Source of the DNA: Vairimorpha ceranae
Lineage: Eukaryota; Microsporidia; Nosematidae
Assembly: GCF_000988165.1 (NCBI RefSeq)
Contig: NW_020169385.1
Span: 1 to 14,387 of the forward strand
Direction: 5' to 3'
Length of the DNA stretch: 14,387 nt
Part shown: piece after piece, positions 7,781 through 14,387 of the stretch
Layout: the number at the start of each line of letters is the position of its first letter
Position numbering within the stretch: position 1 is the stretch's first letter
Notes under the pieces: model-generated
What the model was told of the DNA's origin: nothing
Databases searched by the model: none
The model's input: only the letters and a program-made list of their open reading frames with translations
Position numbers and translations under genes: made by a program

Positions 7781-8427
7781 AATGTCTATATACAAATAAT
7801 TATAAAACCCACGCTTCTTTCGATTAATTTATCCATTTTAACCATTTTTAAATATAAATGGATTTATTTGTGCACAAAATACTAAACTTTACAATAATAT
7901 ACCATTTTAAAATCAATAAATAATTTTTTTAAAATTCCTTGTATTTTTTATTAAGAACGAACAAGAAGCTTCATTTTAGGGTTTATTTCCTTAAGCACGA
8001 AACGGTGTTTTTGTGCATTTTCATCTGCTTTTATTTAGTTATATTAATCTTATACAAGGTATCTATAGTAAATTTTAATTTATAATAAAAAGGACAATTT
8101 GTAATTAAAAATAATAAAATAGGTACGTACATAAAGGCATACCATATCTATTAAAAAGAAAAAAACATACACTAGGCTTGTGATCTTGTTTTCAACGGAA
8201 TGGCGCAAGGTAGTAGTATAAATAAATAAATAGATAGATTGATATTGATTTCTTTATTTTAGTTTTTTTTCATAAAAGGCATGGATGGATTAAAATTTAA
8301 AATTATTTTGTAATAAAGTTTTTCTATAAAACATACTTAATATGTGGTTGTAATACCACAATTTTATCTATGAATTCAAGTTTAAAGAAAGGTTCTAAAA
8401 GAAAAAATTAAAAATTTGCAATTACAT
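7781..8427. other. AT-rich region without a gene
   Basis: No open frame with family motifs is seen on either strand. There are two simple inverted repeats, ATCCATTT...AAATGGAT (7831-7863) and TGTGGT-TGTAAT-ACCACA (8343-8360). A repeat-like fragment near 8170-8200 (TAGGCTTGTGATCTTG, TTTTCAACGGAATGG) recalls R2/R3. Confidence 0.4.
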
Positions 8428-8634
8428 TTAATAAAATAATATCGCTCTATTTTTTTATTTTTTTAACCCTTGTGGAACTGTTAATAAAATAATATCGCTC
8501 TATTTTTTTTTATTTTTTTAACCCTTGTGAAACAGTCAATAAAATACTATCGCTCTATTTTTTTTATTTTTTTAACCCTTGTGGAACTGTTAAAAAAATA
8601 ATTTCGCTTAATTTTTTTGACCCTTGTGAAACTG
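8428..8634 (+). repeat. Minisatellite, four units of about 54 bp
   Basis: Units 8428-8480 (53), 8481-8535 (55), 8536-8589 (54) and 8590-8634 (45, degenerate) each run from TTAATAAAATAATATCGCTC through a T-run with one A to AACCCTTGTGGAACTG. Length differences lie in the T-run. Units 1-3 are nearly identical and thus much younger than the surrounding relics. On the minus strand the CAGTT-CACAAGGGT part is the same as the bases that continue Merlin H (8620-8640), so the array may have expanded from the end of that copy. Confidence 0.9.
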
Positions 8635-8639
8635 TGTTT

Positions 8640-9232
8640 AAGTTGCACCATTTTAAATGTTTAGAGAGATCAGAATAACCTCACCAACAGTAAGTATATT
8701 TTGTAGAAGTACTATCAATATATTTAGTACAGAAGGTTGTTAATGATTCTTTATCTTTCTTATCCACAGATTGTAATACAACGCGTCTGTCGGCTTTACT
8801 CGCCGCACCAGCAATACACGGACCACCTAACAGGGAGTCTTTTGTTAAACTTTATTTTTCAGTTTCCCTTCACCTACTTCTATATATAATTAACACCACC
8901 ATTTTTTTGAGTAGTATTATTAAGATATTAATTAAAAACATTTAAATTATTAGAAATTTAATGTATGGTTGATAGTTGATTTAGACACACTTGATATTCT
9001 TTTTTTTAATATAATGGCATACAATTAAGACTTAGACCAATAATTTTAATGGTTATTTTAACAGTTAAAAAATATTTTCGAAAATAGAATACTCCATAGC
9101 AATTAAATATTTTTTACGTGCAAAAAGAGTACATCCCATTTAATCTTTTTACTTAAGTGGTTTTGTAAAACAATCATATTTTATAAAATTTGTATTTTTG
9201 TACATGCTTCTTGCCACTTCTGTCAAACTTAA
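8640..9232 (-). pseudogene. Merlin copy H: strongly decayed IS1595/ISXO2-like transposase
   Basis: Read on the minus strand across several frames. The N-terminal part has K-Y-D-C-F-T-K-P-L and G-C-T-L-F-A-R-K-K-Y with E-Y-S-I-F-E-N, resembling the ribbon/helix join. A helix-turn-helix-like V-S-K-S-T-I-N-H-T-L-N-F follows near 8990, then Y-I-E-V-G-E-G-K-L-K-N-K-V, where family I-E-V-D-E has its first Asp as Gly. Next is V-V-L-Q-S-V-D-K-K-D-K-E-S-L. In Y-T-Y-C-W-(stop)-G-Y the second catalytic Asp reads Tyr. After H-L-K-W-C-N-L-N the sequence runs into the minisatellite, so the third-Glu region is missing. Many stops and at least three frame changes make this the oldest-looking copy, together with A. 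Confidence 0.6.
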
Positions 9233-9526
9233 AATTCTTTTTCTCTTTTCAATTTTATCATTTTTGGGGGTAAAATTTAAAACTTTTGATTATATTAAAA
9301 AGTTCCCAAAATCGACATTTTCTCCAAACGCGGGATACTTTTTTTAAGCCTAAAAAGTATAAGCCTTAATTTGAAGCTTTTAAAAAGTTTGTATAAAGGG
9401 GTTGATAAGCGCGCCGAAGATAAACAATTTTTTGATTAGAAAATTGTTTAAAGGCACAAGCAAACGAATACTTTGATCATTAAATTCTAAACAGTAAAAC
9501 AAAATGACAATATCTTTGTAGTACTT
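9233..9526. other. Spacer with a strong hairpin
   Basis: TAAACAATTTT (9421-9431) and AAAATTGTTTA (9440-9450) form a perfect 11-bp stem with an 8-base loop. It stands 77 bases beyond the stop of the 9527-9913 gene, on its downstream side, and could act as a 3' structure. A G-run followed by TAAAATTT near 9265 may be an eroded right end of Merlin H. No gene is seen. Confidence 0.45.
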
Positions 9527-9913
9527 TTAATTTAGACAAGAGATGTCTTTAATTTTATCAATAAGATAAAAATCGACATTACGTGGGAGGAATAAATCGG
9601 CCCTTGCTGTATTCATTTTATTTGTGCTTTTATTGTAATTCGTGTTACACCTTTCTTGATTTAAGTTGTTAATGTGATCAGTAATCGATTTGCTTGCACC
9701 ACCGTTCCGTTGTAAAAAACGGTCAAATATTGAACTTAAATCGTCATCGGCTTTACTGTCTGTAGTCTTGATATCGTAAGTATATTGATTATCAGAAGAT
9801 TTTTTATGTGCAACTATTTTGTGGATCGACGCAGACTCACCACTTGTAATATCATCAATAGGATATGACACAAAGGTTCGTATTATTTTTTTTGGATTTC
9901 GTGTTGGTATCAT
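9527..9913 (-). CDS. Hypothetical 128-residue protein, not recognised
   Basis: ATG 9911-9913 to the TAA at 9527-9529 is the only open frame above 120 residues in the window that is not a transposase piece. The protein is hydrophilic, with no signal peptide, membrane segment or Cys/His cluster. An N-terminal P-T-R-N-P-K-K-I-I-R-T-F-V is basic. The middle is rich in Asp, Ser, Lys and Asn (D-S-K-A-D-D-D), and the end is R-A-D-L-F-L-P-R-N-V-D-F-Y-L-I-D-K-I-K-D-I. I do not recognise it. The frame stays open about 40 bases upstream of the ATG, without another start. A possible coding fragment in another frame ends 28 bases upstream, so this could instead be the 3' part of a larger gene broken by a frameshift. 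If the small gene is real, it is the only apparently intact host gene here. Confidence 0.4.
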   Translation of the reverse strand: MIPTRNPKKIIRTFVSYPIDDITSGESASIHKIVAHKKSSDNQYTYDIKTTDSKADDDLSSIFDRFLQRNGGASKSITDHINNLNQERCNTNYNKSTNKMNTARADLFLPRNVDFYLIDKIKDISCLN

Positions 9914-9941
9914 TATTTTGATGTAAATGTTATTAAAATCA

Positions 9942-10126
9942 TTAAGACAATCTTAAGTAGGAAATATTTTTCTTTTCAGTAGGTTGAATATTACTTATTT
10001 TTAAATAATCTCCGGCCTTTTCAGCTAGTTTACACTCATTTGTTTTCATAACTAAGTATAGATAGATCGAGGCAGCCGTTTCTTCTAGGAATGGGTTTCC
10101 AAGTAACTTTTTATTTATGGCAATTT
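9942..10126 (-). pseudogene. Coding-like fragment, faintly TFIIB/Brf1 cyclin-repeat-like
   Basis: An open stretch of about 60 codons without ATG ends at TAA 9942-9944. It begins just after two adjacent stops and reads L-G-N-P-F-L-E-E-T-A-A-S-I-Y-L-Y-L, then L-A-E-K-A-G-D-Y-L-K-I-S. The G-x-P-x(4)-A-A-x-I-Y pattern followed by a helix-turn-helix-like L-x-E-x-A-x-x-x-x-x-I-S resembles the second cyclin repeat of TFIIB or Brf1. This is only a pattern impression: no zinc ribbon or first repeat is readable upstream. The next open frame (ATG 9913) lies one frame away and could be its continuation. Composition is coding-like and clearly less AT-rich than its flanks. Confidence 0.3.
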
Positions 10127-10598
10127 TTTATTACCATGTTTTTCTTACTGGTATTTAAGTAATCTCTCATATGAATTTTTGTGTACCCTTTTTTTGATAA
10201 TTTATTATTTGTCGCGCGCCACCAGCGCGATCATGTGTTTTCTTTATTTTTTAAAGCTCAAACTTACATCTTCGTGTTGATCGAATTTTTGTTTTATATA
10301 TATTCCTTAGATTTTTTATTTAGTATTATCATTAGTAGGCTGTAATGTTGTATATAAAAAATTGTTTTTCTGTACATGTATGATAACATGATTAAAGCCA
10401 ATAGTCTTTTACAATTAAATGATTGTGAAACTCCGATCAACGCCATTGGTTCTCTCTATAACCAATAGGCTTCCCTCCGATTAAAAAAGTATTTAAAGAA
10501 GTATTCAGTAAATAAATATATACGTTTTAATGACTAGTTTGTGCAATAAATCGGATAAATCATGCCATACGCACCAGAAATGATTTATAACATTATAC
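10127..10598. other. Region without a supported gene; GC-rich hairpin at 10212-10230
   Basis: TCGCGC (10212-10217) and GCGCGA (10225-10230) form a perfect stem around GCCACCA, a CpG-rich island in AT-rich DNA. ATTGGTT-8-AACCAAT (10445-10466) is another hairpin. A 50-residue minus-strand open frame (10294-10446) with hydrophobic Leu/Ile/Met content is present, but nothing supports it as a gene. It could belong to a decayed upstream part of the 9942-10126 fragment. Confidence 0.35.
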
Positions 10599-10628
10599 AC
10601 CTCCTAAAAAATATTTAAATAATTTTAA
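10599..10628 (-). repeat. Possible 3' terminal repeat of Merlin F
   Basis: In transposase orientation this reads TTATTTAAATATTTTTTAGG then AGGTG, resembling the terminal repeat of element E (TTATTTATATAAATTAGG then AGGG). It lies about 50 bases past the C-terminal coding remnant of F. I could not find the matching other end near 11500-11700, so the assignment rests on similarity to E only. Confidence 0.35.
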
Positions 10629-10679
10629 TACTAGAATAAAGCAGATAGAAACAACAAAGCAAACATTTTAATAAACGCC

Positions 10680-11510
10680 GGGTAACCCCACCAAACATGC
10701 TAGAAGATTTAAAAGATTATTGTCTTTTCGCACAATTTCAGCAAGATGTAGATGTAAATTGTTTCTCATGACTTCGTTCATATTTTTTAATTAAAAGTTT
10801 CTGTTTCGACCAATATGATTCAATATTTTGCGTGTGAATGCTGTCTTGTTAACAGTAAAGTGTTCAAAGCCCGTTAGATCATAAATATTCCGATACGCCG
10901 TCCACCCATTACTATGTATAATTGTACCTGGGCGGCAAACATTAGCCATTATAGAAAGTAAAGTCTCTGCTGATCTGTTTGGTACTATTTGTATAAACCC
11001 CCTTGCGGGTTTCACACTGGTATCAACAATACCAAATCCCCAAACTGGTGCATTTTTAATACGGTCCCTGTGATATTTTTGTTTATAACAAAATAAAGAT
11101 TCATCAATTTGACAAACAATTCCTTGGCCGCCCAGTTTTGGAGGATCTTGCTCAATTTTATGAGAGATTCTTTCTCTTAAATCATTAAAAATTTAACGAA
11201 CAATGTTTTGATGCATATCGCAATTTTGAGAGATTTTGAATCGCTTTCGCCTTCTAACCACAAAATTATCACTATCCATACATCTGTCAAGCCTAATTGA
11301 TATATTGCGAAAATGGATTATACCCGACACTGGGCTTTGTTTTATACTTATTGCAGTACCAAACCCACTTGTCTATAACGTCGGCCTTGCATTTCTCGAC
11401 CAGCAGAATGCAGTAATAGCAACAATTAACTTCTTTTGCCAAAAAAAATTTATGGCTTAAAATCCGGACAACAGTACCGGTCTCAATGGTTCTAAACTTT
11501 AAAATAATAT
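10680..11510 (-). pseudogene. Merlin copy F: nearly full-length IS1595/ISXO2-like transposase, broken
   Basis: The N-terminal zinc ribbon reads V-N-C-C-Y-Y-C, then V-W-Y-C-N-K-Y-K-T-K-P-S-V (11430-11330), ending at a TAG. A shifted helix-turn-helix region (F-K-I-S-Q-N-C-D-M-H-Q-N-I-V-R, then TAA) follows. One long frame then runs through L-G-G-Q-G-I-V-C-Q-I-D-E-S-L-F (first Asp, codon 11103-11105), V-W-G-F-G-I-V-D-T-S and I-V-P-N-R-S-A-E-T-L-L. It continues into T-I-I-H-S-N-G-W-T-A-Y, where the second catalytic Asp is Asn. After F-T-V-N-K a frameshift hides the intact third part, I-H-T-Q-N-I-E-S-Y-W-S-K-Q-K (catalytic Glu), and another shift leads to L-H-L-H-L-A-E-I-V-R-K. The copy is inactive. 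At its 5' side the open frame runs without a stop into the decayed host gene (see findings). Confidence 0.85.
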
Positions 11511-11529
11511 CAATTCTTGCAGTTCTGGT

Positions 11530-13241
11530 GGTCGTTTTAAAGGATAAAATAAATTTATAAAGATCAAAGTCGGTTTTGGGAAATACAAATTGAATTATAC
11601 ATGAGGTTGTAATTCATTTTAAAAGATCATTAACTTGTTTAACGGGGATAAAATTTATTGTTTCTGGATAACTTGCATCGACTATATTAGTAGTTTCAAG
11701 AAAAAACACCGGCGATATTTTTACCTCTTGTCGATAGCTTATCGGTAGGCATTGAAGTTGTTTATCATATTTCTAAGGTCGATTGTTTTCTTCTCTTCTT
11801 TACTCAGCTTTTTACTACATACAGTTAAGAGTGACATATCTAAAAAAGCCATACTTACCTCTGGTAAAAATGTATTGTTCCTACATTTTTTAGTGATATC
11901 CTCTATTGAGCTATAAAAGTTTATTTTATCAATGAAGCTGTTCGTACAAATATATTGTGCTTTTTTCTTCGTTAGGTTATTGTGATGACAGTTACCAATC
12001 AAGTTACTAAACAAAATATTGTGGGTAAATTTATATCCCAACTTATTCAATATCAACTCGCTTGCACAGGTTAAAAAGGGTTCTTTGGTACTTTTTTCAA
12101 TGCAAAGGTCAATTTTTAAAAAAGGTAACGTTTCAATGCTTAATTGTGCTTGTAATTCTTTAGCAGCAACAAACAATGGCTCGATTGAGTTTTGGATTTA
12201 TTGCCTAAAACTTCTACAAAAAAGATAGGTTTTTTTTACACGAATCGTACAAGTATGTAAAAAAGCACTGAAGATTTTCTTATGTAATGATACCTGTTAT
12301 TTTTTATCTGATTCATTAACTACTACTTGTTTAGCACAAAAGACCCTTTTATCATCTACTTTCGTGCTATCATAACTTTTAAAAGATTTAAGAACAGAAT
12401 ACAATTTATCATATTTATTTTGTGTGGTATCAGTTTTCGTTGATATTATAAATAAATTTAAATCTCCGAGTTTTAATGAAGAATATCCAAAATAAATATA
12501 CGAACAATTTTTTATGTTATAAACGAAGTTTTTGTGATATCACAAATGTCTTTTTGTCAGTAAAAGTTTTGTAAATGCGTTTTTCAATGCAGTAAAATTT
12601 AGATTAAAGGAACCACGTATACTATTACACAATGAATTTTTATCAATAATGCCCACAATGGCATCAATATCATATGTAGTAATTAAGGACACAGCGTTAT
12701 CTAGTGCCGTTGATACAAATTTTTTAATTGTAATCTTGGGTTTTTTTACAAAACCAATCGGACGTTTTTTTAGATACTTATCATCAGAAAAAGAAGTATC
12801 GTAGAAAAGGTCTTAGAAATTTGATAAATAGGATAATATTAATGTTCAATATTGAATCTATCATTACTCTCATCTATCATTTTTACAGTAAAATTATCAG
12901 TGATCAATTCCTTGACATTTAATAATGAATCAGTAAAAGCCAAAGAAAATAACATGTTTAAGTAACAACAATCTTTCTTTCGTGTTATTCTAACTTTATA
13001 CGCCATCGAAAAAAAAGTACATCTAGTAAACCAATCGTATCACCCAAAAGATTAATAAAATTTCCAACATAAAGATATTTATTTTATTAAAATGTTTTCT
13101 TAAGGTGTATCAGGTGAGTAAAACGTTACTGGGATTGTCAAATTTATTGATTCTATTAATATATTTTATAGACTCATTGAATTGAATATTTTTGTTTTTC
13201 ACAAATAAAACGTAAAAATTTGGGATCGGAGGTATAATATG
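11530..13241 (-). pseudogene. Long decayed host gene, product not recognised
   Basis: The minus strand keeps coding character for about 1.7 kb. The longest single frame, from about 12835 to the TAA at 11739, has four interior stops (TAA 12813-12815, TGA 12540-12542, TAA 12297-12299, TAA 12198-12200) but no frameshift, and its last 145 codons are uninterrupted. Upstream, shifts near 12845, 13005 (at an eight-T run) and 13065 lead to segments such as N-F-I-N-L-L-G-D-T-I-G-L-L-D-V-L and I-P-P-I-P-N-F-Y-V-L-F-V-K-N-K-N; a TGA lies at 13110-13112. Downstream, another shift leads to V-K-I-S-P-V-F-F-L-E-T, a TGA at 11614-11616, and then into Merlin F. About 570 codons in total, of soluble alpha/beta appearance, with Cys scattered and no membrane segments. 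No motif named a family. The absence of DDE or zinc-ribbon motifs argues against a transposon origin. Confidence 0.6.
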
Positions 13242-13300
13242 CCCCGTAGCTCAAATGGATATTGTACGTCCTCCCCTCACAATAAAAGATTTGGCGCTAC

Positions 13301-13389
13301 CCCATCTTTCCACCCCCCCTCCGAATAACTTACTACGTACAAAATTTTTTAAAAAGAACGCAGTTATTCGGAGAGTGTGAAAAGATGGA
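13301..13389. repeat. Large imperfect inverted repeat (hairpin)
   Basis: TCCGAATAACT (13320-13330) pairs exactly with AGTTATTCGGA (13362-13372). Further out, CCATCTTTCCAC (about 13302-13313) pairs with GTGAAAAGATGG (about 13377-13388) with one mismatch, separated by a C-run on the left arm. Stem arms are about 29 bases with a 31-base loop. It stands between the 5' end of the decayed gene and Merlin G and has no coding content. It may be the paired ends of a short non-autonomous element or a folded RNA. Confidence 0.65.
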
Positions 13390-13509
13390 GTAAAGGTAAA
13401 AATGAATTATTTTTTAACCCTTATTATGTAAAATCTAAAAGAGGTAATTTTATGTTTTAAATTTAGTGAAGCATTTTTTATAAAAAACACCAAGACAATA
13501 GATTTTTTT
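13390..13509. other. AT-rich spacer
   Basis: No gene, repeat or site recognised between the inverted repeat and Merlin G. Confidence 0.4.
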
Positions 13510-14216
13510 TTAAAATTTAATCTGATAAAAAAAGAAAAAAATAGTGTAAGATGTGATAATAGAATGGGGATTATTAAGGCTACTCGTATATAGACGGGTA
13601 TGCTTACATATGCTCTTCTAAGGCATGCAAATCAAAGGCAAGCCTAAGGAAGGGGTCTAAAATGGCCTCCCTGAATTAGAATTTGTAGAAATTCTTAGGG
13701 GAGTGTATTGCTGGGTATATGATTAAACCCCAACACGGGCCATTTATTTCTGCGATTTTAGAGAACACTTACATTAAAATTAAAGATTGATTTTGCAAGT
13801 AATTTCTGAACAAGAGCCAGAAATGGTTAAAATGGGTGGAGAAGGTATTAGAGTGAAGCTTGACGAAACTGCTATCTGTAATGGGGAGTTAAGTTAATAC
13901 CTAACCCATCTAGTACTTTAGACAACAAACCTAATGTACAATGGTTAGTAGGGGGTGTAAAAGAGAGAAATTGTATGAACTTTGTTCTAAAGCTTGTTTC
14001 TAACAGAAAAGTTCCGACTATACTAGATATGTTCAAAGAATATGTTGTACCAGAATCTATCATTGTTACTGATGGTTATCCATCTTGCCCCGGCCCGTTG
14101 CTAAATTTGGATCTTGCCATGAAGTGGTAAAGCACTCGGTTGAATTTGTTAATGCTCAAGAAGCACACACGACCCAAATTGAAAACCCGTGGTCACATCT
14201 TAAGCATGCTTATTGA
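13510..14216 (+). pseudogene. Merlin copy G: nearly full-length IS1595/ISXO2-like transposase, broken
   Basis: The N-terminal part is readable as L-I-K-K then V-R-C-D-N-R-M-G-I-I-K-A-T-R and, after a shift, C-K-S-K-A-S-L-R-K-G-S, i.e. a degraded zinc ribbon. Next comes M-G-G-E-G-I-R-V-K-L-D-E-T-A-I-C-N-G, with the first Asp at 13862-13864, then TAA 13895-13897. The frame shifts to I-P-N-P-S-S-T-L-D-N-K and V-Q-W-L-V-G-G-V-K-E-R-N, then V-S-N-R-K-V. I-I-V-T-D-G-Y-P-S follows with the second Asp kept. A shift near 14095 follows, then H-E-V-V-K-H-S-V-E-F-V-N-A-Q and H-T-T-Q-I-E-N-P-W-S-H-L-K with the third Glu, ending at TGA 14214-14216 short of the usual C-terminus. All three catalytic residues persist, but in three different frames. 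It is close to canonical Merlin consensus and the same broad sub-type as B. Confidence 0.85.
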
Positions 14217-14387
14217 AAACGGGTTTTGTCTTAAAACCACTACTTTTTAAAATAATTTTAACCCCCCTAAAAAACAAAAATAAAATCAAATATTTAATTT
14301 AATCGAACTTCCTAAACCAACCAATAACTCTTCTAAACTTATTAAATTATTATAAAAATTCCAAAGCCTATAAATTTTATTATCTTG
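14217..14387. other. G-depleted tract; possible left end of another Merlin
   Basis: From about 14232 to the edge the plus strand almost lacks G, the mirror image of the C-depleted tract at 4340-4520. TTTTAACCCCCCTAAAAAAC at about 14258-14277 resembles the C-run of the left inverted repeat of element E (CCCCCCTAATTTATATAAAT), so another element may begin here and continue past the window. No gene seen. Confidence 0.35.

Noticed and set aside
8428..8634. CRISPR array
   Set aside because: Whole units repeat, with no unique spacers between conserved repeats; this is a minisatellite.
11236..11460. 74-residue plus-strand open frame
   Set aside because: Antisense to the zinc ribbon and helix region of Merlin F; no motif of its own.
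12019..12228. 69-residue plus-strand open frame
   Set aside because: Antisense to the longest intact part of the decayed gene.
389..13112. Stop-codon reassignment to explain in-frame stops
   Set aside because: All three stops occur inside the relics together with frameshifts and lost catalytic residues, and apparent termini also use TAA and TGA; decay explains this better.
13241..13320. tRNA-like start (GCCCCGTAGCTCAAATGG, resembling an A box)
   Set aside because: The D-stem does not pair, no anticodon stem or T-loop (GGTTCRANTCC) follows, and the acceptor ends do not match.
13872..14063. 63-residue minus-strand open frame
   Set aside because: Antisense to the DDE domain of Merlin G.
1..14387. 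Bacterial insertion sequences (IS1595 family) in a prokaryotic genome
   Set aside because: No bacterial genes, operons or ribosome-binding sites, extreme AT content, and a co-occurring MULE tail fit a eukaryote with Merlin elements better.

Overview
The window reads as a very AT-rich, transposon-saturated stretch of a eukaryotic genome, most likely a microsporidian. That placement is an inference. It rests on extreme AT content, a lack of intact conserved genes, and many relics of Merlin / IS1595-like (ISXO2-like) DDE transposases, which are common in microsporidian genomes. A MULE-type transposase tail is also present. No ribosomal RNA, convincing tRNA, bacterial operon or CRISPR array is visible.

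Layout. 1-333 is the C-terminal end of a MULE-type transposase entering from the left edge. From there to about 5.5 kb lies a run of broken Merlin copies: A (389-718, +), B (1085-1869, +), C (2464-3280, -), D (3383-4190, -), I (4660-4789, +, fragment) and J (4945-5523, +). A possible retroelement scrap (2196-2486, -) lies among them. Between D and I is a strongly C-depleted, GT-rich strand (4340-4520). At 5.6-7.8 kb is a family of diverged repeats of about 340 bp. The best-preserved Merlin, copy E, lies inside this family: a 950-bp element (6059-7008) with about 52-bp terminal inverted repeats and a possible eroded target-site duplication. At 8428-8634 is a 54-bp minisatellite abutting the 3' end of Merlin H (8640-9232, -).

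The right half holds what little non-transposon coding signal there is. A 128-residue open frame (9527-9913, -) is the only plausible intact gene. Just upstream of it is a short fragment (9942-10126, -) faintly like a TFIIB/Brf1 cyclin repeat. After Merlin F (10680-11510, -) comes a long decayed gene (about 11530-13241, -). It can be followed for roughly 570 codons through stops and frameshifts, and I do not recognise it. Merlin G (13510-14216, +) closes the window, followed by a G-depleted tract.

There is no working pathway here. The window is best read as a transposon graveyard around one dying host gene and one unknown small ORF. The nine scorable Merlin relics belong to more than one sub-type (DGY/DGH versus DCW/DGW around the second catalytic Asp), and they lie in both orientations. 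They therefore represent repeated insertions rather than one duplicated block. All are inactivated, by stops in all three codons (TAA, TAG, TGA), by frameshifts, or by substitution of catalytic residues. Homology calls come from motif reading only; no database search was possible.
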